This document shows, one piece after another, positions 17,317 through 27,337 of a DNA stretch of 64,000 nt. Both the position numbers and the translations under genes were made by a program. The notes under the pieces are model-generated. The model was not told where the DNA came from, made no database searches, and worked only from the letters and a program-made list of their open reading frames with translations. The number at the start of each line of letters is the position of its first letter. Within the stretch, counting starts at the first letter, position 1. This stretch comes from Lewinellaceae bacterium (GTDB lineage: Bacteria; Bacteroidota; Bacteroidia; Chitinophagales; Saprospiraceae): positions 161,048 through 225,047 of the forward strand of contig JADJOD010000011.1 in the NCBI GenBank assembly GCA_016713985.1, given 5' to 3'.

Positions 17317-18147
17317 CTATAACTCCAGTTTCATGGTTTCGCCTTCCTGAAAGGCTGCTTTTGAAAGGCGGGCCGTCAGTTTTTGCCCTTCTGCTGTGGT
17401 AAAATTCTGACCGTCCTTTAATTCCATATTGTATTGAATAACCGTAAGCGCCGCGTCGTACAAAACGGCGTGTACATCCGCGAGTGATTGTTTGGAATTT
17501 ACCACTTCCATTTCTTTCAACCCGAATTCCTGCAAGCCATAGGTATAACCGTTGCTTGATTCATTTTCCTGAATCATGCCGAAATAAACCCAGCAATACA
17601 AGGGAATTGTCTGATTGTCGCGCATGTTCCGCGCTGCGGAGAGGTAAAAATCTTTGGACAGGAGCAAATATTGTCCGCTCATATAAAACCCTGAAGACGA
17701 GGTGTTTTCAAGCACTCCACCGGCAATTTTTGTGAAAATTTTATACAGATCAAGCGTTTTTCCAGATGCTCCGATGACGGAAATAACGACTTGTGCCTTG
17801 TGCGCCCCGGCTTCCTGTCCGGCGGTCCGCCACAACCAGGATAATTTCGCTGCCGTCCGAATCTCTGCGGGTGCAACCGGGTAGTCGAGAAACGCGATCA
17901 TCACCGTTGCATTCGACACCGAAAACACAATGGTTTTATCCGCAACGCTAGACGAGTCGGTTTTGACTTTCCAGTCTTTTTTTAAAGCGGCGAGAATGAC
18001 CTTCGCGTCGGGGACGGTTTGATCGTTCAACAGAATCGTTCCGCTGATAACCTTTTGACTGGCAGGTGTTTGCGGGTCGGTTTTTTGGGCAAACATCTGC
18101 AAATGAAATAATACACTGGAGGCGATGAGCAAAATAAACGGGCGCAT
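17317..18147 (-). CDS. Exported protein, DUF4261-like
   Basis: 276 residues beginning with a signal peptide (MRPFILLIASSVLFHLQMFAQ). The middle contains AFLDYPVAPAEIRTAAKLSW and AGAHKAQVVISVIG, which resembles the DUF4261 pattern; the C-terminal region has GYTYGLQEFGLKEMEVVNSK. Function unknown. It converges on the preceding type B gene with 5 bp between stop codons and stands alone otherwise. The DUF assignment is from memory of the family pattern and is moderate. Confidence 0.6.
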   Translation of the reverse strand: MRPFILLIASSVLFHLQMFAQKTDPQTPASQKVISGTILLNDQTVPDAKVILAALKKDWKVKTDSSSVADKTIVFSVSNATVMIAFLDYPVAPAEIRTAAKLSWLWRTAGQEAGAHKAQVVISVIGASGKTLDLYKIFTKIAGGVLENTSSSGFYMSGQYLLLSKDFYLSAARNMRDNQTIPLYCWVYFGMIQENESSNGYTYGLQEFGLKEMEVVNSKQSLADVHAVLYDAALTVIQYNMELKDGQNFTTAEGQKLTARLSKAAFQEGETMKLEL

Positions 18148-18264
18148 AAATTTCTTTGTTGAGTTCAGAATCGGGCAAATAACGCTGTAATCCGGGTTTC
18201 AGGGTGTGTGAAGAAAAATTTATCGGAAAATTTATCGGTGTCCGTGTTTTCGGGCTGCGATAAA

Positions 18265-18310
18265 AACGCGGAGGCTGCCTCACAATCACTTGTGAAACAG
18301 CCTCCGCGTT
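18265..18310 (-). terminator. Strong rho-independent terminator after the amidohydrolase-like gene
   Basis: Perfect 13-bp stem AACGCGGAGGCTG / CAGCCTCCGCGTT (18265-18277 and 18298-18310). The 20-nt loop itself holds a near-perfect small hairpin (TCACAA/TTGTGA). On the reverse strand the stem is followed by TTTTTA. Confidence 0.85.
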
Positions 18311-18335
18311 CGGGATTTTGAATGGGCCAGCCTGA

Positions 18336-19568
18336 TTATTTCAAAAAGACCCCGTTTTTCATTTTAAAGGCAGCAACACGCAGTTTCAGGATGTTGCCGA
18401 AAGGGTTTTCGTTCAGCACGAGAAAACTTGCTTCAAAACCGTCGCTGATCCGGCCGATTTTGCGCTGCGGGAATATTGCCCGGGGAGTGTTTTCACAAAC
18501 CACCTTTAATACTTTCGGGTATTCTACATAACCTATTGTATACCAATAGTTTAATTCGCCACGGGTCGTGCGCTGCACATCATCGGAACCCATCACGACG
18601 TTTACATTTTTTTCGAGCAGTTTTTTCAGGGTTTGGGCGTGAAATGCCTGAACCGTTGCCTTGGTTCCGTTGGCCTGGCCATGCGCCAACAGTGTTACAA
18701 CGGCAATTTTCTTTTTTGCGAGTTGTTTCAGGTCATTGTCCGTGAGTTCAAATCGGGACACGTCACCCGAACCATCCCAATTGTAACCGGGGATATTGGC
18801 AATACCGTCGACGCCGAGTTTGAGTCCCAGGCGCACATCTTCGGCCGTTTCCACGTGCGCGTACACGCGCAAGCCGGATTTATGCGCTTTTTTAACCACT
18901 GCTTTTGCCATATCGGGTGTCAAACCCTTGCTTTCCTTACCTCCGCTGTTTTTGCTGTCGAGCAGATAAATGGAAATAACGTCCGGCTTTTGTTCTTTGA
19001 CCTTCACCCAGTTTTTATCCAGCGTTTCCTTGTTGTCAACAAACCAATAGGCATTTCCCAGCATTTTTCGTTGCTCGCGGATAAAACTGTACCGTTCGGC
19101 AATACTCTGCGGATTGCGGATGCCTTGTGCCGGCCCTTCATATTTTACAAACGGGTGGCCCAGGTTGCAGGTCATCCCGCCATTGGCAAAAGTTGCGTCG
19201 GGCATACCGGGTTTGCCGAGTATTTTTTGAGCATCGGCCCGGCCTTCCAATGTGTTGGAAAGTATTTGAAGGTAAAAAGTGCCTTCATCCTGGTACATTT
19301 TCAGCACATTTTCGGCGGAAGGATTGTCGGCCACACTCGAACTGAAGGCATCACCCATCGGAGGCACTACGTACCGGCCCTGCAGGTCTATCACGGAATC
19401 CACTTTGGCAGGCGCCTTTTTGCTGAACAGCCCTTTGGATACGTACCAGGTACCGGTTGTAAATCCTTCACCGTTGTACCAGTTCCCGTTTTTGAATTCG
19501 TAGGTCTGCGCACACACAAGTTGTACGGCAACGGCAAAGGCCAGGAAAGTGAGTAATATTCTTTTCAT
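18336..19568 (-). CDS. Amidohydrolase-like exported protein lacking the HxH motif
   Basis: 410 residues with a signal peptide (MKRILLTFLAFAVAVQLVCA). The frame of a metal-dependent amidohydrolase is there: VIDLQGRYVVPPMGDAF near residue 62, the barrel strand GLRVYAHVETAEDVRLGLKLG with one His near 232, VNVVMGSDDVQRTT near 325 with the catalytic-type Asp, and the C-terminal ENTPRAIFPQRKIGRISDGFEASFLVL. But the strand-1 metal motif, normally AHxH after 'PP(F/M)(G/A)(E/D)', reads GDAFSSSV here, so both His ligands are missing. It may be a non-catalytic or altered-metal homologue. Expressed from its own -7 box and ended by a strong terminator. Confidence 0.8.
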   Translation of the reverse strand: MKRILLTFLAFAVAVQLVCAQTYEFKNGNWYNGEGFTTGTWYVSKGLFSKKAPAKVDSVIDLQGRYVVPPMGDAFSSSVADNPSAENVLKMYQDEGTFYLQILSNTLEGRADAQKILGKPGMPDATFANGGMTCNLGHPFVKYEGPAQGIRNPQSIAERYSFIREQRKMLGNAYWFVDNKETLDKNWVKVKEQKPDVISIYLLDSKNSGGKESKGLTPDMAKAVVKKAHKSGLRVYAHVETAEDVRLGLKLGVDGIANIPGYNWDGSGDVSRFELTDNDLKQLAKKKIAVVTLLAHGQANGTKATVQAFHAQTLKKLLEKNVNVVMGSDDVQRTTRGELNYWYTIGYVEYPKVLKVVCENTPRAIFPQRKIGRISDGFEASFLVLNENPFGNILKLRVAAFKMKNGVFLK

Positions 19569-19593
19569 GGAAGATCGTCTGAAATTTGAGCGG

Positions 19594-19601
19594 CAAAAAT
19601 A
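19594..19601 (-). promoter_or_regulatory. -7 promoter box (TATTTTTG) of the amidohydrolase-like gene
   Basis: Exact TAnnTTTG on the reverse strand, 25 nt before the ATG, inside the T-tract of the terminator that ends the upstream TPR gene. Confidence 0.55.
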
Positions 19602-19626
19602 AGGCCGGATGCGGCATTCACCGGCA
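19595..19626 (-). terminator. Rho-independent terminator after the TMTC-like TPR gene
   Basis: On the reverse strand GCCGG and CCGGC pair around a 12-nt loop and are followed by CTTATTTTT. The stem is short (5-6 bp) but the placement and T-tract are good. Confidence 0.6.
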
Positions 19627-19646
19627 GGTTAACAATCTGTTCAGGA

Positions 19647-21635
19647 CTATTTAAGTGATTGCGCTTTGAGCAAGTCGGCCTGGGCTTTAGGGGTATCGCC
19701 CATTTTAAGGTATACCGCGCCGCGGGTGTGGTAAGCGCGTCCGTACTGCGGATTTATTGTCAGGGCTTGGGTGGCGTCGTCAACCGCAGCCGCATAACGG
19801 CCTGTTTGTAAATAGGCGTTGGCCCGGTTTACAAGAATCATCGGCTGCACATTGGCAGAGGCCACCTGAAGGGCCGCAGAATAATCCGCGATTGATTCTT
19901 CAAAACGGCGGGCATCAAAATGAATGATTCCGCGGTTGACTAAGGCTTCCACATAGTTGGAATTCAGCCGGATGGCATTGCCATAATCGGTTACCGCCGC
20001 TTCCGGATTGCCGGTTTTATCGTAAGCAACAGCCCTGAAATAATAGGTTTCGGCGGATTTGGGCTCCAGTTCGATACTTTTGGCCAAATCCGGGATCGCC
20101 TCTTGCGGGCGGTTAAGCATAACCAAACACTTACCCCGGTTCAGGAAAAGTTTCGGGGTGACGATGCCCGACCGGATTGCGTTGTTGAAGTCTTCAAATG
20201 CCTGTGGTATCTGCCGGAGCTGGAAATACGCCTGCCCGCGCCCGTTGTACGCTTCGATGGTGGACGGGTCGTACTTCAGGGCTTCGGAATAATGGTAAAC
20301 TGCACCGTCAAAATCCAGGCTAATCAATTGATTATAAGCCAGATTGCATTGACACAGGGACGATTCCGGCGTTTTTTCAACACAGTTCCGGAACAGCGCC
20401 ACGCCGTCTTTCCACACGGAAGTTTGCCGGAAGGCCAAAAAGCCAAAACCAATGGCAAAGGCCGCCATTAATCCGTTTTTAAGCGGTGTTTTTAGTTTGT
20501 TCAGCCACAAGCCCGCCACAAAAAACAACCCTGCGCAGGACAGGTACACGTAGCGGTCGGAACGCAATTCAAAACTCCCGACCGTCCGGAATGGCAACAT
20601 CACCGCCAGGGGAAGCAAATAAAACGCGATTCCGAGCAAAAAATCCGGCTGATGACGCCATTTTTTCCACGCCAGAAAAGACAGCGCCACAAGCGCCAAA
20701 GGAGCGGCGTAATAGGTCCAGGGCCACACGCCGTTCATCTTGACAAAGGGATATGAAACCGAGTATCCAACCGGCAGCAGCAATTTTACCGGGTAAAACA
20801 ACAGGGTTTGGCACACCATCCAGAAGCGATCGGCAAAAGAAAATACGGCGGAACGCGCTTCAATGTCGTGCCCCTCCTGCGCCCTCGTGGAAAAGGTGTA
20901 CAAGCCAAAAATCAGCGAGATGAATACGTATGGAATTATACTCAGCCAGAATTTTCGCAACTGGTTTTTGTTCCAGTAAAAACCGATCACAATTAATACG
21001 AGCGGGAGTGTTACGGCAGCGGATTTGGCCAGACAAGCTGCGGCAAAACAAAACAGGGAGGCAACAAGCCAGCGTGTAGAAACGGCATCGTGTTGCAGCC
21101 ACTTCAGACAGGCGATCAGGCTCAGCAGGTAAAAGGAGGAAAACAAAACCGTACTCAGAGCGGCGGCCCAGCTCACCGCTTCCACCTGCATGGGATGTAC
21201 GGCAAATAACAAGGCGGCAAAAAAAGCGGCCCATCGGTGGCCAGTCATCCGGTGGAACAGGGTAAAAACCAAAACGGCATTAAAGGCGTGCAACAGCAAC
21301 CCGAGGGCATGGTATCCCCAGGCTTCCTGCCCGGAAATCATGCTGCCCAACCCGTATGCCATCCAGGTGAACGGGGCATACATGCCCAGGTTTTGCCCGG
21401 CAAAAAACTTGGCAAACGATGGATTTTGCAAAGCGCGGTTGTACAAAATGGCCTTGTCGTCGTCAAAAAAAACAAACCCGTTTTGCACGGATAACGTGTA
21501 AACGGCCGCAGCAGAAAGTACCAGCAACAATTCCGGGAACCCGGCCTTTTCCAAAAGGGACACCCCGGAACTTGCCGGCTCCGGGATGGGGCTGGCCGGC
21601 GCAGGCGTTTGTTGAGGTTTCGCTTTTTTTGCCAT
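19647..21635 (-). CDS. Multi-pass membrane protein with C-terminal TPR repeats (TMTC/GT-C-like)
   Basis: 662 residues. After a Pro/Ala-rich start come roughly 10-11 membrane segments (about 30-400), beginning with a loop FVFFDDDKAILYN that carries the acidic pair typical of GT-C glycosyltransferases, then AVHPMQVEAVSW and LRSDRYVYLSCAGLFF, the pattern of TMTC-type/DUF1736 proteins. The last ~220 residues are six or so TPR units (ALKYDPSTIEAYNGRGQAYF, SIELEPKSAETYYFRAVAYD, AIRLNSNYVEALVNRGIIHF). It may transfer a lipid-linked sugar to exported proteins, as the eukaryotic TMTC O-mannosyltransferases do, but this is inference. It follows mtgA by 22 bp and ends at a terminator. Confidence 0.82.
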   Translation of the reverse strand: MAKKAKPQQTPAPASPIPEPASSGVSLLEKAGFPELLLVLSAAAVYTLSVQNGFVFFDDDKAILYNRALQNPSFAKFFAGQNLGMYAPFTWMAYGLGSMISGQEAWGYHALGLLLHAFNAVLVFTLFHRMTGHRWAAFFAALLFAVHPMQVEAVSWAAALSTVLFSSFYLLSLIACLKWLQHDAVSTRWLVASLFCFAAACLAKSAAVTLPLVLIVIGFYWNKNQLRKFWLSIIPYVFISLIFGLYTFSTRAQEGHDIEARSAVFSFADRFWMVCQTLLFYPVKLLLPVGYSVSYPFVKMNGVWPWTYYAAPLALVALSFLAWKKWRHQPDFLLGIAFYLLPLAVMLPFRTVGSFELRSDRYVYLSCAGLFFVAGLWLNKLKTPLKNGLMAAFAIGFGFLAFRQTSVWKDGVALFRNCVEKTPESSLCQCNLAYNQLISLDFDGAVYHYSEALKYDPSTIEAYNGRGQAYFQLRQIPQAFEDFNNAIRSGIVTPKLFLNRGKCLVMLNRPQEAIPDLAKSIELEPKSAETYYFRAVAYDKTGNPEAAVTDYGNAIRLNSNYVEALVNRGIIHFDARRFEESIADYSAALQVASANVQPMILVNRANAYLQTGRYAAAVDDATQALTINPQYGRAYHTRGAVYLKMGDTPKAQADLLKAQSLK

Positions 21636-21657
21636 TCGTTTGTTGTTTTGAGTGGAA

Positions 21658-22449
21658 TTATTGGCCGCTTTTTTTCGGCGTATTGGGCGTTTCGTAATCT
21701 ATTTTTCCACCCCACATCCGCATTTGGCTGAGCACCCATTGTTGGCGTTCCCGCACTTTGCCCGAAGGCTTATCCACTTTGTAAATCAAGGGGTTAGGCA
21801 AAACGGAGGCCAGCAAGGCAGACTCCTGGCGATTTAATTGGCGGGCGGTTTTTTTGAAATAATACTGTGCAGCGGCTTCGGCTCCGTAAATACCGTCGCC
21901 AAATTCGATGCTGTTCAGGTAAGTGGTCATGATCCGCTCCTTGCTCCAGATGGTTTCGATCAAAAAAGTAAAATATACTTCCAGGCCTTTTCGCAACCAC
22001 GACCGGCCGGGCCAGAGAAATACGTTTTTTGCCGTTTGCTGGCTGATTGTGCTGGCGCCGCGTTTTCGTTTGTGGGTTTTGTTGTATTTGTACGCTTTTT
22101 CAATCGCTTCAAAATCAAATCCCTCGTGTTCGAGGAAGTCCTGGTCTTCGGCACAGACCACCGCCAACTGGAGGTGAGGCGACAATTCCCGGTAGGAGAC
22201 CCAATCGTGCAGCAATCGCACCTCCCGCTCTTTATCCCAGGCCTGCTGCCAGCAACGCTGCACCATCAGCGGGGTTACCGGCACCGGCAGGAAACTGTAC
22301 AAAAGGGCAAATCCTATGCTTGTTCCGAAAAACAACAGCGTCAGTTTGATCACGATACGGCGAAAATACCGGCCCCAAAGCAGTTTGCCCTGTTCGTTTT
22401 GGGGAACAGTGCGGTACCAGCGGCGAAGAATTCGGGCAAAAATGTTCAC
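21658..22449 (-). CDS. mtgA: Monofunctional biosynthetic peptidoglycan transglycosylase
   Basis: 263 residues: an N-terminal membrane anchor (about 30-52) and a GT51 domain. The catalytic motif AEDQDFLEHEGFD (about residue 100, with the catalytic Glu), the motif RGASTISQQTAKNVFLW near 131, WSKERIMTTYLNSIEFG near 170 and GAEAAAQYYFKK near 193 are all present. No transpeptidase domain follows, so it only polymerises lipid II into glycan strands on the periplasmic side. Own -7 box; likely co-transcribed with the TMTC-like gene downstream. Confidence 0.95.
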   Translation of the reverse strand: MNIFARILRRWYRTVPQNEQGKLLWGRYFRRIVIKLTLLFFGTSIGFALLYSFLPVPVTPLMVQRCWQQAWDKEREVRLLHDWVSYRELSPHLQLAVVCAEDQDFLEHEGFDFEAIEKAYKYNKTHKRKRGASTISQQTAKNVFLWPGRSWLRKGLEVYFTFLIETIWSKERIMTTYLNSIEFGDGIYGAEAAAQYYFKKTARQLNRQESALLASVLPNPLIYKVDKPSGKVRERQQWVLSQMRMWGGKIDYETPNTPKKSGQ

Positions 22450-22469
22450 GGTCCTGAATATTTGGCGTG

Positions 22470-22477
22470 CAAAAGTA
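22470..22477 (-). promoter_or_regulatory. -7 promoter box (TACTTTTG) of mtgA
   Basis: Exact TAnnTTTG on the reverse strand, 20 nt before the mtgA ATG. Confidence 0.55.
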
Positions 22478-22487
22478 AGAACTTGCC

Positions 22488-25108
22488 TTAAAACCCGCCT
22501 TCCATTCCTTCCGTTTCCACCCGGGTGTTTTTGCGCCGGAACAGCGAAACATCAAATTTACCGAACCGGTAGGAAAAATTCAACCGAACCAACTGTGGGT
22601 CGCGCCGCCGCCAGGTATCCTGAATGAAAAAATCCGATTCGGTGTGCGAGCCGTTTTTGCGGGAACGGAAAATATCCTGTACGTTGAGGGTAAGTGTGGC
22701 TTTTCGATCCCAAAGGTCTTTGCGCATGGAAAAATCGACGTACCAAACCGGTATGGAATAACCTTGTGCGGTGCTCGACGCTCCTCCGCCCCAGCCACCC
22801 CAGCGACTGCCACTCTCGAGGGAATACGCCGTCCGGTTCTGGTAAGAGCCGGAAAATTGAACCGTAAAATTTTTGGGCAGTTTGATATTCAGATTTTCTT
22901 TCACAAACCAGGTGAACTGCTCCGTTTTTAAATCGCTTTCAACATTGCTTGCATCCACGATGGAATTGTAAAAATTGCCGTTGGTAGTCAGTTCGATTTT
23001 TTGCCAGAAGGTGTTTTTCAGGGTTATTTCCAGGCCGTACGCAGTGCTTGAATTGGAATTGGCAAACGTCGAAACGATCGCATCGCGGCCTAAAACATCA
23101 TTATATTCCGAAAACTGGTATCGGGTGATCAGGTCTGAGGCGCGTTTGTAGTACAGGGAAGCGAGCAAATTGTGCCCTTTGACAAATATATTCTGATAGG
23201 AAAATTCAAAGGCATTGGTAAACTCCGGTCGCAGCGCCGGATTGCCCCGGGAAAGCAAAAGGGAGTCCGAAAAATCAGGGAAAGGAATGATCTGAAAAAA
23301 GTTCGGGCGATTGATGCGTCTTGTATAACTCAACTGGATGTTGTCCTCTTCATTGAGTTTGTACGTCATAAAAGCGCTGGGGAAAAGGCTCACAGGGTAC
23401 TCGTTTTTGAAGGTGGAATCGTTGTCGAGCAGGGTGCCCTTATACAGCGAACTTTCTGCCCTGAGGCCCAGTTGGTAGCCCCATTTTTGGAAAGAATGGC
23501 CAAAATTGCCATAGGCGGCGTATACCTGATCGTTGAATTTATACCGGTCGGCAAAGCCGGGCACCTGTTTGTAGGTATCATCCCCGAAATCATATTGAAA
23601 GTTGTCGTTTTCGCTGCGGAAATTCCGGACGGCCGCCCTGGCGCCGAGTTCAAGTTTCATTTTGGCGGTCAGCGGATTTACAAAATCCGTTTGTGCCGTA
23701 AAAAACTCGTTGGAACTTTTTCCGTTTTGTTTCTGCCTGGTTTCCAAGGGATTATTGAGATAAGTAGTATTAAACAGTCCTTCGTTTTTTGACTTGCTGC
23801 CATTAAAATTGAGGTCAGCCGTCCATTCCTTTCCTTCCTTGGGGAACAGGTGTTTGTACAAAAGTTGGCTGCCGTAATTTTGAAAATCGCGCTCATTGTT
23901 CGTTTTTCTCAGGGCCTGGCTGGAAGAAATAAGGGCGGCAAACAGGGAGTCCGTGCGAATATCCACCTCGTCATTCGATTTAAACGAGCCCCGATGAAAA
24001 TTTCCGCTGAGGGTGAGGGTGTTCCGGTTATTGATAAACCAGTCGGCGCCGCCGCGACCCATGGCAAAAAAACCGTTGTTTTCGGATTCATTGGTCTGGT
24101 AAACATTGGTCGGCGGAAAACCGAACAGATTTTGCCGGTCGGTGCCGCCGGTACCCAGAGACCGGCGTTGGTTATAGTTGCCGCTGAGAAAAGTATTGAC
24201 CTTGCCGTCGCGGGCATTGATGTCGCCACCCAGGTTAAACCGGCCGCGCATATCGATGCCTGTCCGGATGTTGCCGTTATAGCCGATCCGGCGTTCTTTT
24301 TTTAAGACAATATTTACGATACCTGCGTTTCCGCCCGAAGCGTCGTATTTGGAAGACGGATTTGTGATAACCTCCACATTATCAATGGCATCGGCAGGTA
24401 TTTGATCCAGGGTAAGCAGGGTAGGACGGCCATCCACGAATAATTGCGGCGCGGCATTTCGCAGGGTCAGGTTGCCGTCGATGTCGACATTGAGCGAAGG
24501 GATGTTTTTCATGGCGTCTTCCGCCGTGCCTCCAGCAGCCACGCCGTCTTTATCTACCCGGTATACCTTTTTATCCAGAGCCAGGGTAACCTGCGAGGCG
24601 TCAGCGCTGACGGTGACCTCTTTTAACAGGCGGGAAGAGGCATCCAGTTCAATATTACCCAAATCTTTATCAACTGACCCGGCCATCGAACCGATGCCGC
24701 CGTTATTGCCCGCAGCGGGGCGGGCGCCCCCGTTGTTTTCCGGCATTTTAAGATCAAAAGATACCTTTTGTTCTGCCGCGGCGTATCCCATGTAACTGAT
24801 TTTCAAGGTGTACTGTCCGCGGATCGACAGGTTTTCAAGGCTGAAATCGCCGTTTTCCTGCGTCAGTTGCCCGGCAACAATGCGCTCTGCCATGCTGCGG
24901 GTTGTGCTGTCGTAACGCATGCCAACCAATTGTACGGAGGCGTAACCCAGGCCTTTACCGGTTTGTTTATCTACCACTTTTCCATAAAAACGACCGATGT
25001 TTAATTGAGCGGCATTGAATTGGCCCCTGCCCGCCTGCGGGAATTGGGCATGTAAAAAGCGGGCAGGACAACGGCATACACGACAAAAAGTACACGTAGT
25101 GAAGACAT
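22488..25108 (-). CDS. Outer-membrane beta-barrel receptor family protein (TonB-receptor-like); frameshifted signal peptide
   Basis: The main frame encodes a carboxypeptidase-regulatory-like domain (GKVVDKQTGKGLGYASVQLV), a plug domain (VTVSADASQVTLALDKKVYR, AEDAMKNIPSLNVDIDGNLT, VEVITNPSSKYDASGGNAGI) and a large barrel ending LVRLNFSYRFGKFDVSLFRR. This is the outer-membrane beta-barrel family related to TonB-dependent receptors. The frame has no good start, but upstream in the next frame lies ATG 25108 with a signal peptide MSSLRVLFVVYAVVLPA; adding one A to the A5 run at 25054-25058 joins it to FLHAQFPQAGRGQFNAAQLN, giving a proper cleavage site. Restored length about 873 residues. Substrate unknown. 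Confidence 0.85.
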
Positions 25109-25166
25109 CAGGATCGAAAGCAAAGGTTTAGTTATCGAATAAAGATAAAAATATGGTCAGCGAAGA

Positions 25167-27268
25167 TCACCAGTTTAATAGTTTTTCTATGGCAACTCCC
25201 GCCTTTTCTATGGACGGGATCATCTCCTGTTCGAGGGTGGTATTCAACGGCACGGCGGGCATATTTGCGGCGCCGAGCGTTCGCACCGGCGCGTCGAGCC
25301 ACTGAAAACAATGTTCGGAAATACGCGCGGCAATACTCTGTGCGAATGTATTATTGACGGGTTCCTCCGTGATTACCAGTACTTTTCCGTGTTTTTTTGC
25401 CACGGAGAATATCAATTCTTCATCCAGTGGATACAAAGTGCGCAGGTCGATCACCTCAACCCGGCCGGCAAATCGCTGTTGCGCAGCATTTGCGGCCCAG
25501 TACACCCCCATTCCGTAAGTAACCACGGCGATGGTTTCTCCCCGTGCGACCAGACTTTCATCGGCGGGAAGAGCGATCCTTCCCTTTCCAAACGGCACGA
25601 GGTATTGTTCGTCGGGTTCGGTGGTGCGGGCCGCTTCCGTCCCCTGTACTTTGGACCAATACAGCCCTTTGTGTTCCAGGATCACCACCGGATTCGGGTC
25701 GTAATAAGCGGCTTTCAACAATCCTTTCAGATCCGCTCCGGTACTCGGATAGCTATTTTTATGCCCCGGATATTCGTTAGGACACTTTCCACACTGCTGC
25801 TGTGATAAGGCCCCCCGCTTCCGTATGCTCCGATCGGCACCCGGATAATGCAACTTACCGGCCATTTGCCGTTGGTCAGGTAACAACTGCGGCTGACTTC
25901 CGTAAACAATTGATTCAATCCCGGCCAGATATAATCGGCAAATTGGACCTAGGCGCTCATTCCAACCGTGCTGCCAACGATAAAAGCCTCCTGAATGGGG
26001 GTATTGAAGACCCGGTGATCGCCGAATTTTTCAGCCAGGGTGGCCGCTTCGCGGAACACTCCGCCCAACCGGCGACCAACATCTTGCCCGTACAAAAGGC
26101 ACTCCGGGTGTTTTTTCATCAGTTCTTCAATGGCAAACAGGGCGCAGTCCACCATCACTTTTGCCTCCCGGTCGGCCGGCGATCTTTCACCGGTTTCCGC
26201 CGTCACAGGTGTAGGTGCAAAATCGTGGGTATATAAATCTTCCGGTCTTGGGTCCTCCGCCTTCCGGGCTTGCTCGAAGTCTGCCGCAACCGTTGCAATT
26301 GCTTCTTTTTCAAACTGTTGCAAATCGCTTTCTGTAAAACCATTTTCCAGCAGCATGTTGCGCAGGATAGGGTAGGGGTCGCGTTTGGAATGTTCTTCGA
26401 GGTCGTCGCGATACCATTCTTTGCGCACGCCGGAAGTATGGTGGTTCAACAAAGGCACCCTGACATGCAGCAAAAAAGGGCAGCGTTTTCGGCGGATCGT
26501 GGCGATGATTTCCTTCACTTTGCTCCAGCAAGCGGCAAAATCGCTTCCGTCAATGCTCGCAGCCTCCAGTCCGGGGAAACCCCTGGCGTATTCTGCGGCA
26601 TTGGCAACCCTTGTCTCTTTTGCATTGGCGGATATGTCCCAGCCGTTGTCCTGCACCAGATAAAGTATGGGCAATTTTTTCAAAACGGCCATTTGAAACG
26701 CTTCACTCACTTCACCTTCCGTGACCGAGGCATCACCCATCGAACAAACCACCACCGGTGGCGCATCCACTTCTTCCCGGCTGCTCAACCCCATTTGTTC
26801 CTTATACCAGAATCCGAGCGCCGAACCGGTGGCCGGGATCACCTGCATACCTGTTGCGCTGCTTTGGTGCGGTATTTTAGGCATTTCCGGCCTGCGCAGA
26901 CTGGGGTGGCAGTAATAAGACCTTCCTCCTGAAAATGGATCGTCGCGTTTAGCCATCAATTGCAACATCAGTTCATAAGGCCGGAGCCCCATACCGAGCA
27001 ACAGGCTGTCGTCGCGATAATAAGGATACACATAATCCTGGGGCAAAAGTTGCATGCCAACGGCGAGTTGAATCGCTTCGTGCCCGCGCGAGGTGGCGTG
27101 GACGTATTTGCTGACAAACTTGAAATTGGCCTCGTATATATCCGTCATGGCCTTGGCGGCGGCCATCAGGCGAAAAGACTTTTCCAGGGTCGACTTCTCC
27201 ACAACGGATTGGTTTTCAGGGTTTTGGACCTTTTTCTTTGCCGGCGCAACAATCGGTGTGGTAGGCAT
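25167..27268 (-). CDS. Fused alpha/beta 2-oxoacid (branched-chain type) dehydrogenase E1; disrupted
   Basis: Thiamine-diphosphate-dependent E1 of a 2-oxoisovalerate-type dehydrogenase complex with both subunits in one chain. The alpha half has SRGHEAIQLAVGMQL, PYYRDDSLLLGMG and the ThDP motif GDASVTEGEVSEAFQMAVL. The beta half has YGQDVGRRLGGVFREAATL, TPIQEAFIVGSTVGMSA, then VQFADYIWPGLNQLF, VSCIIRVPIGAYGSGGPYHS, and after a -1 frame change near 25752 YPSTGADLKGLLKAAYYDP to the end. At 25949-25951 an in-frame TAG follows GMSA; compared with the usual spacing about seven residues are also missing there. The start at 27268 is chosen because the -7 box lies at 27299, inside the longer open frame. 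A second fused E1 sits at 39577. Confidence 0.85.
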
Positions 27269-27298
27269 TGTTTGGTAAAATTTGATAGGAAAAGGCCG

Positions 27299-27306
27299 CA
27301 AAGGTA
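27299..27306 (-). promoter_or_regulatory. -7 promoter box (TACCTTTG) of the first E1 gene
   Basis: Exact TAnnTTTG on the reverse strand, 30 nt before the ATG at 27268. It overlaps the ATG-led longer frame from 27301 and so argues against that start. Confidence 0.55.
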
Positions 27307-27337
27307 GGGTTTTCCGCTATAAGGATTCCCGGTGATC

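Noticed and set aside
18633..19556. 307-codon forward frame opposite the amidohydrolase-like gene
   Set aside because: Antisense to a gene with signal peptide, promoter and terminator; no recognisable domain.
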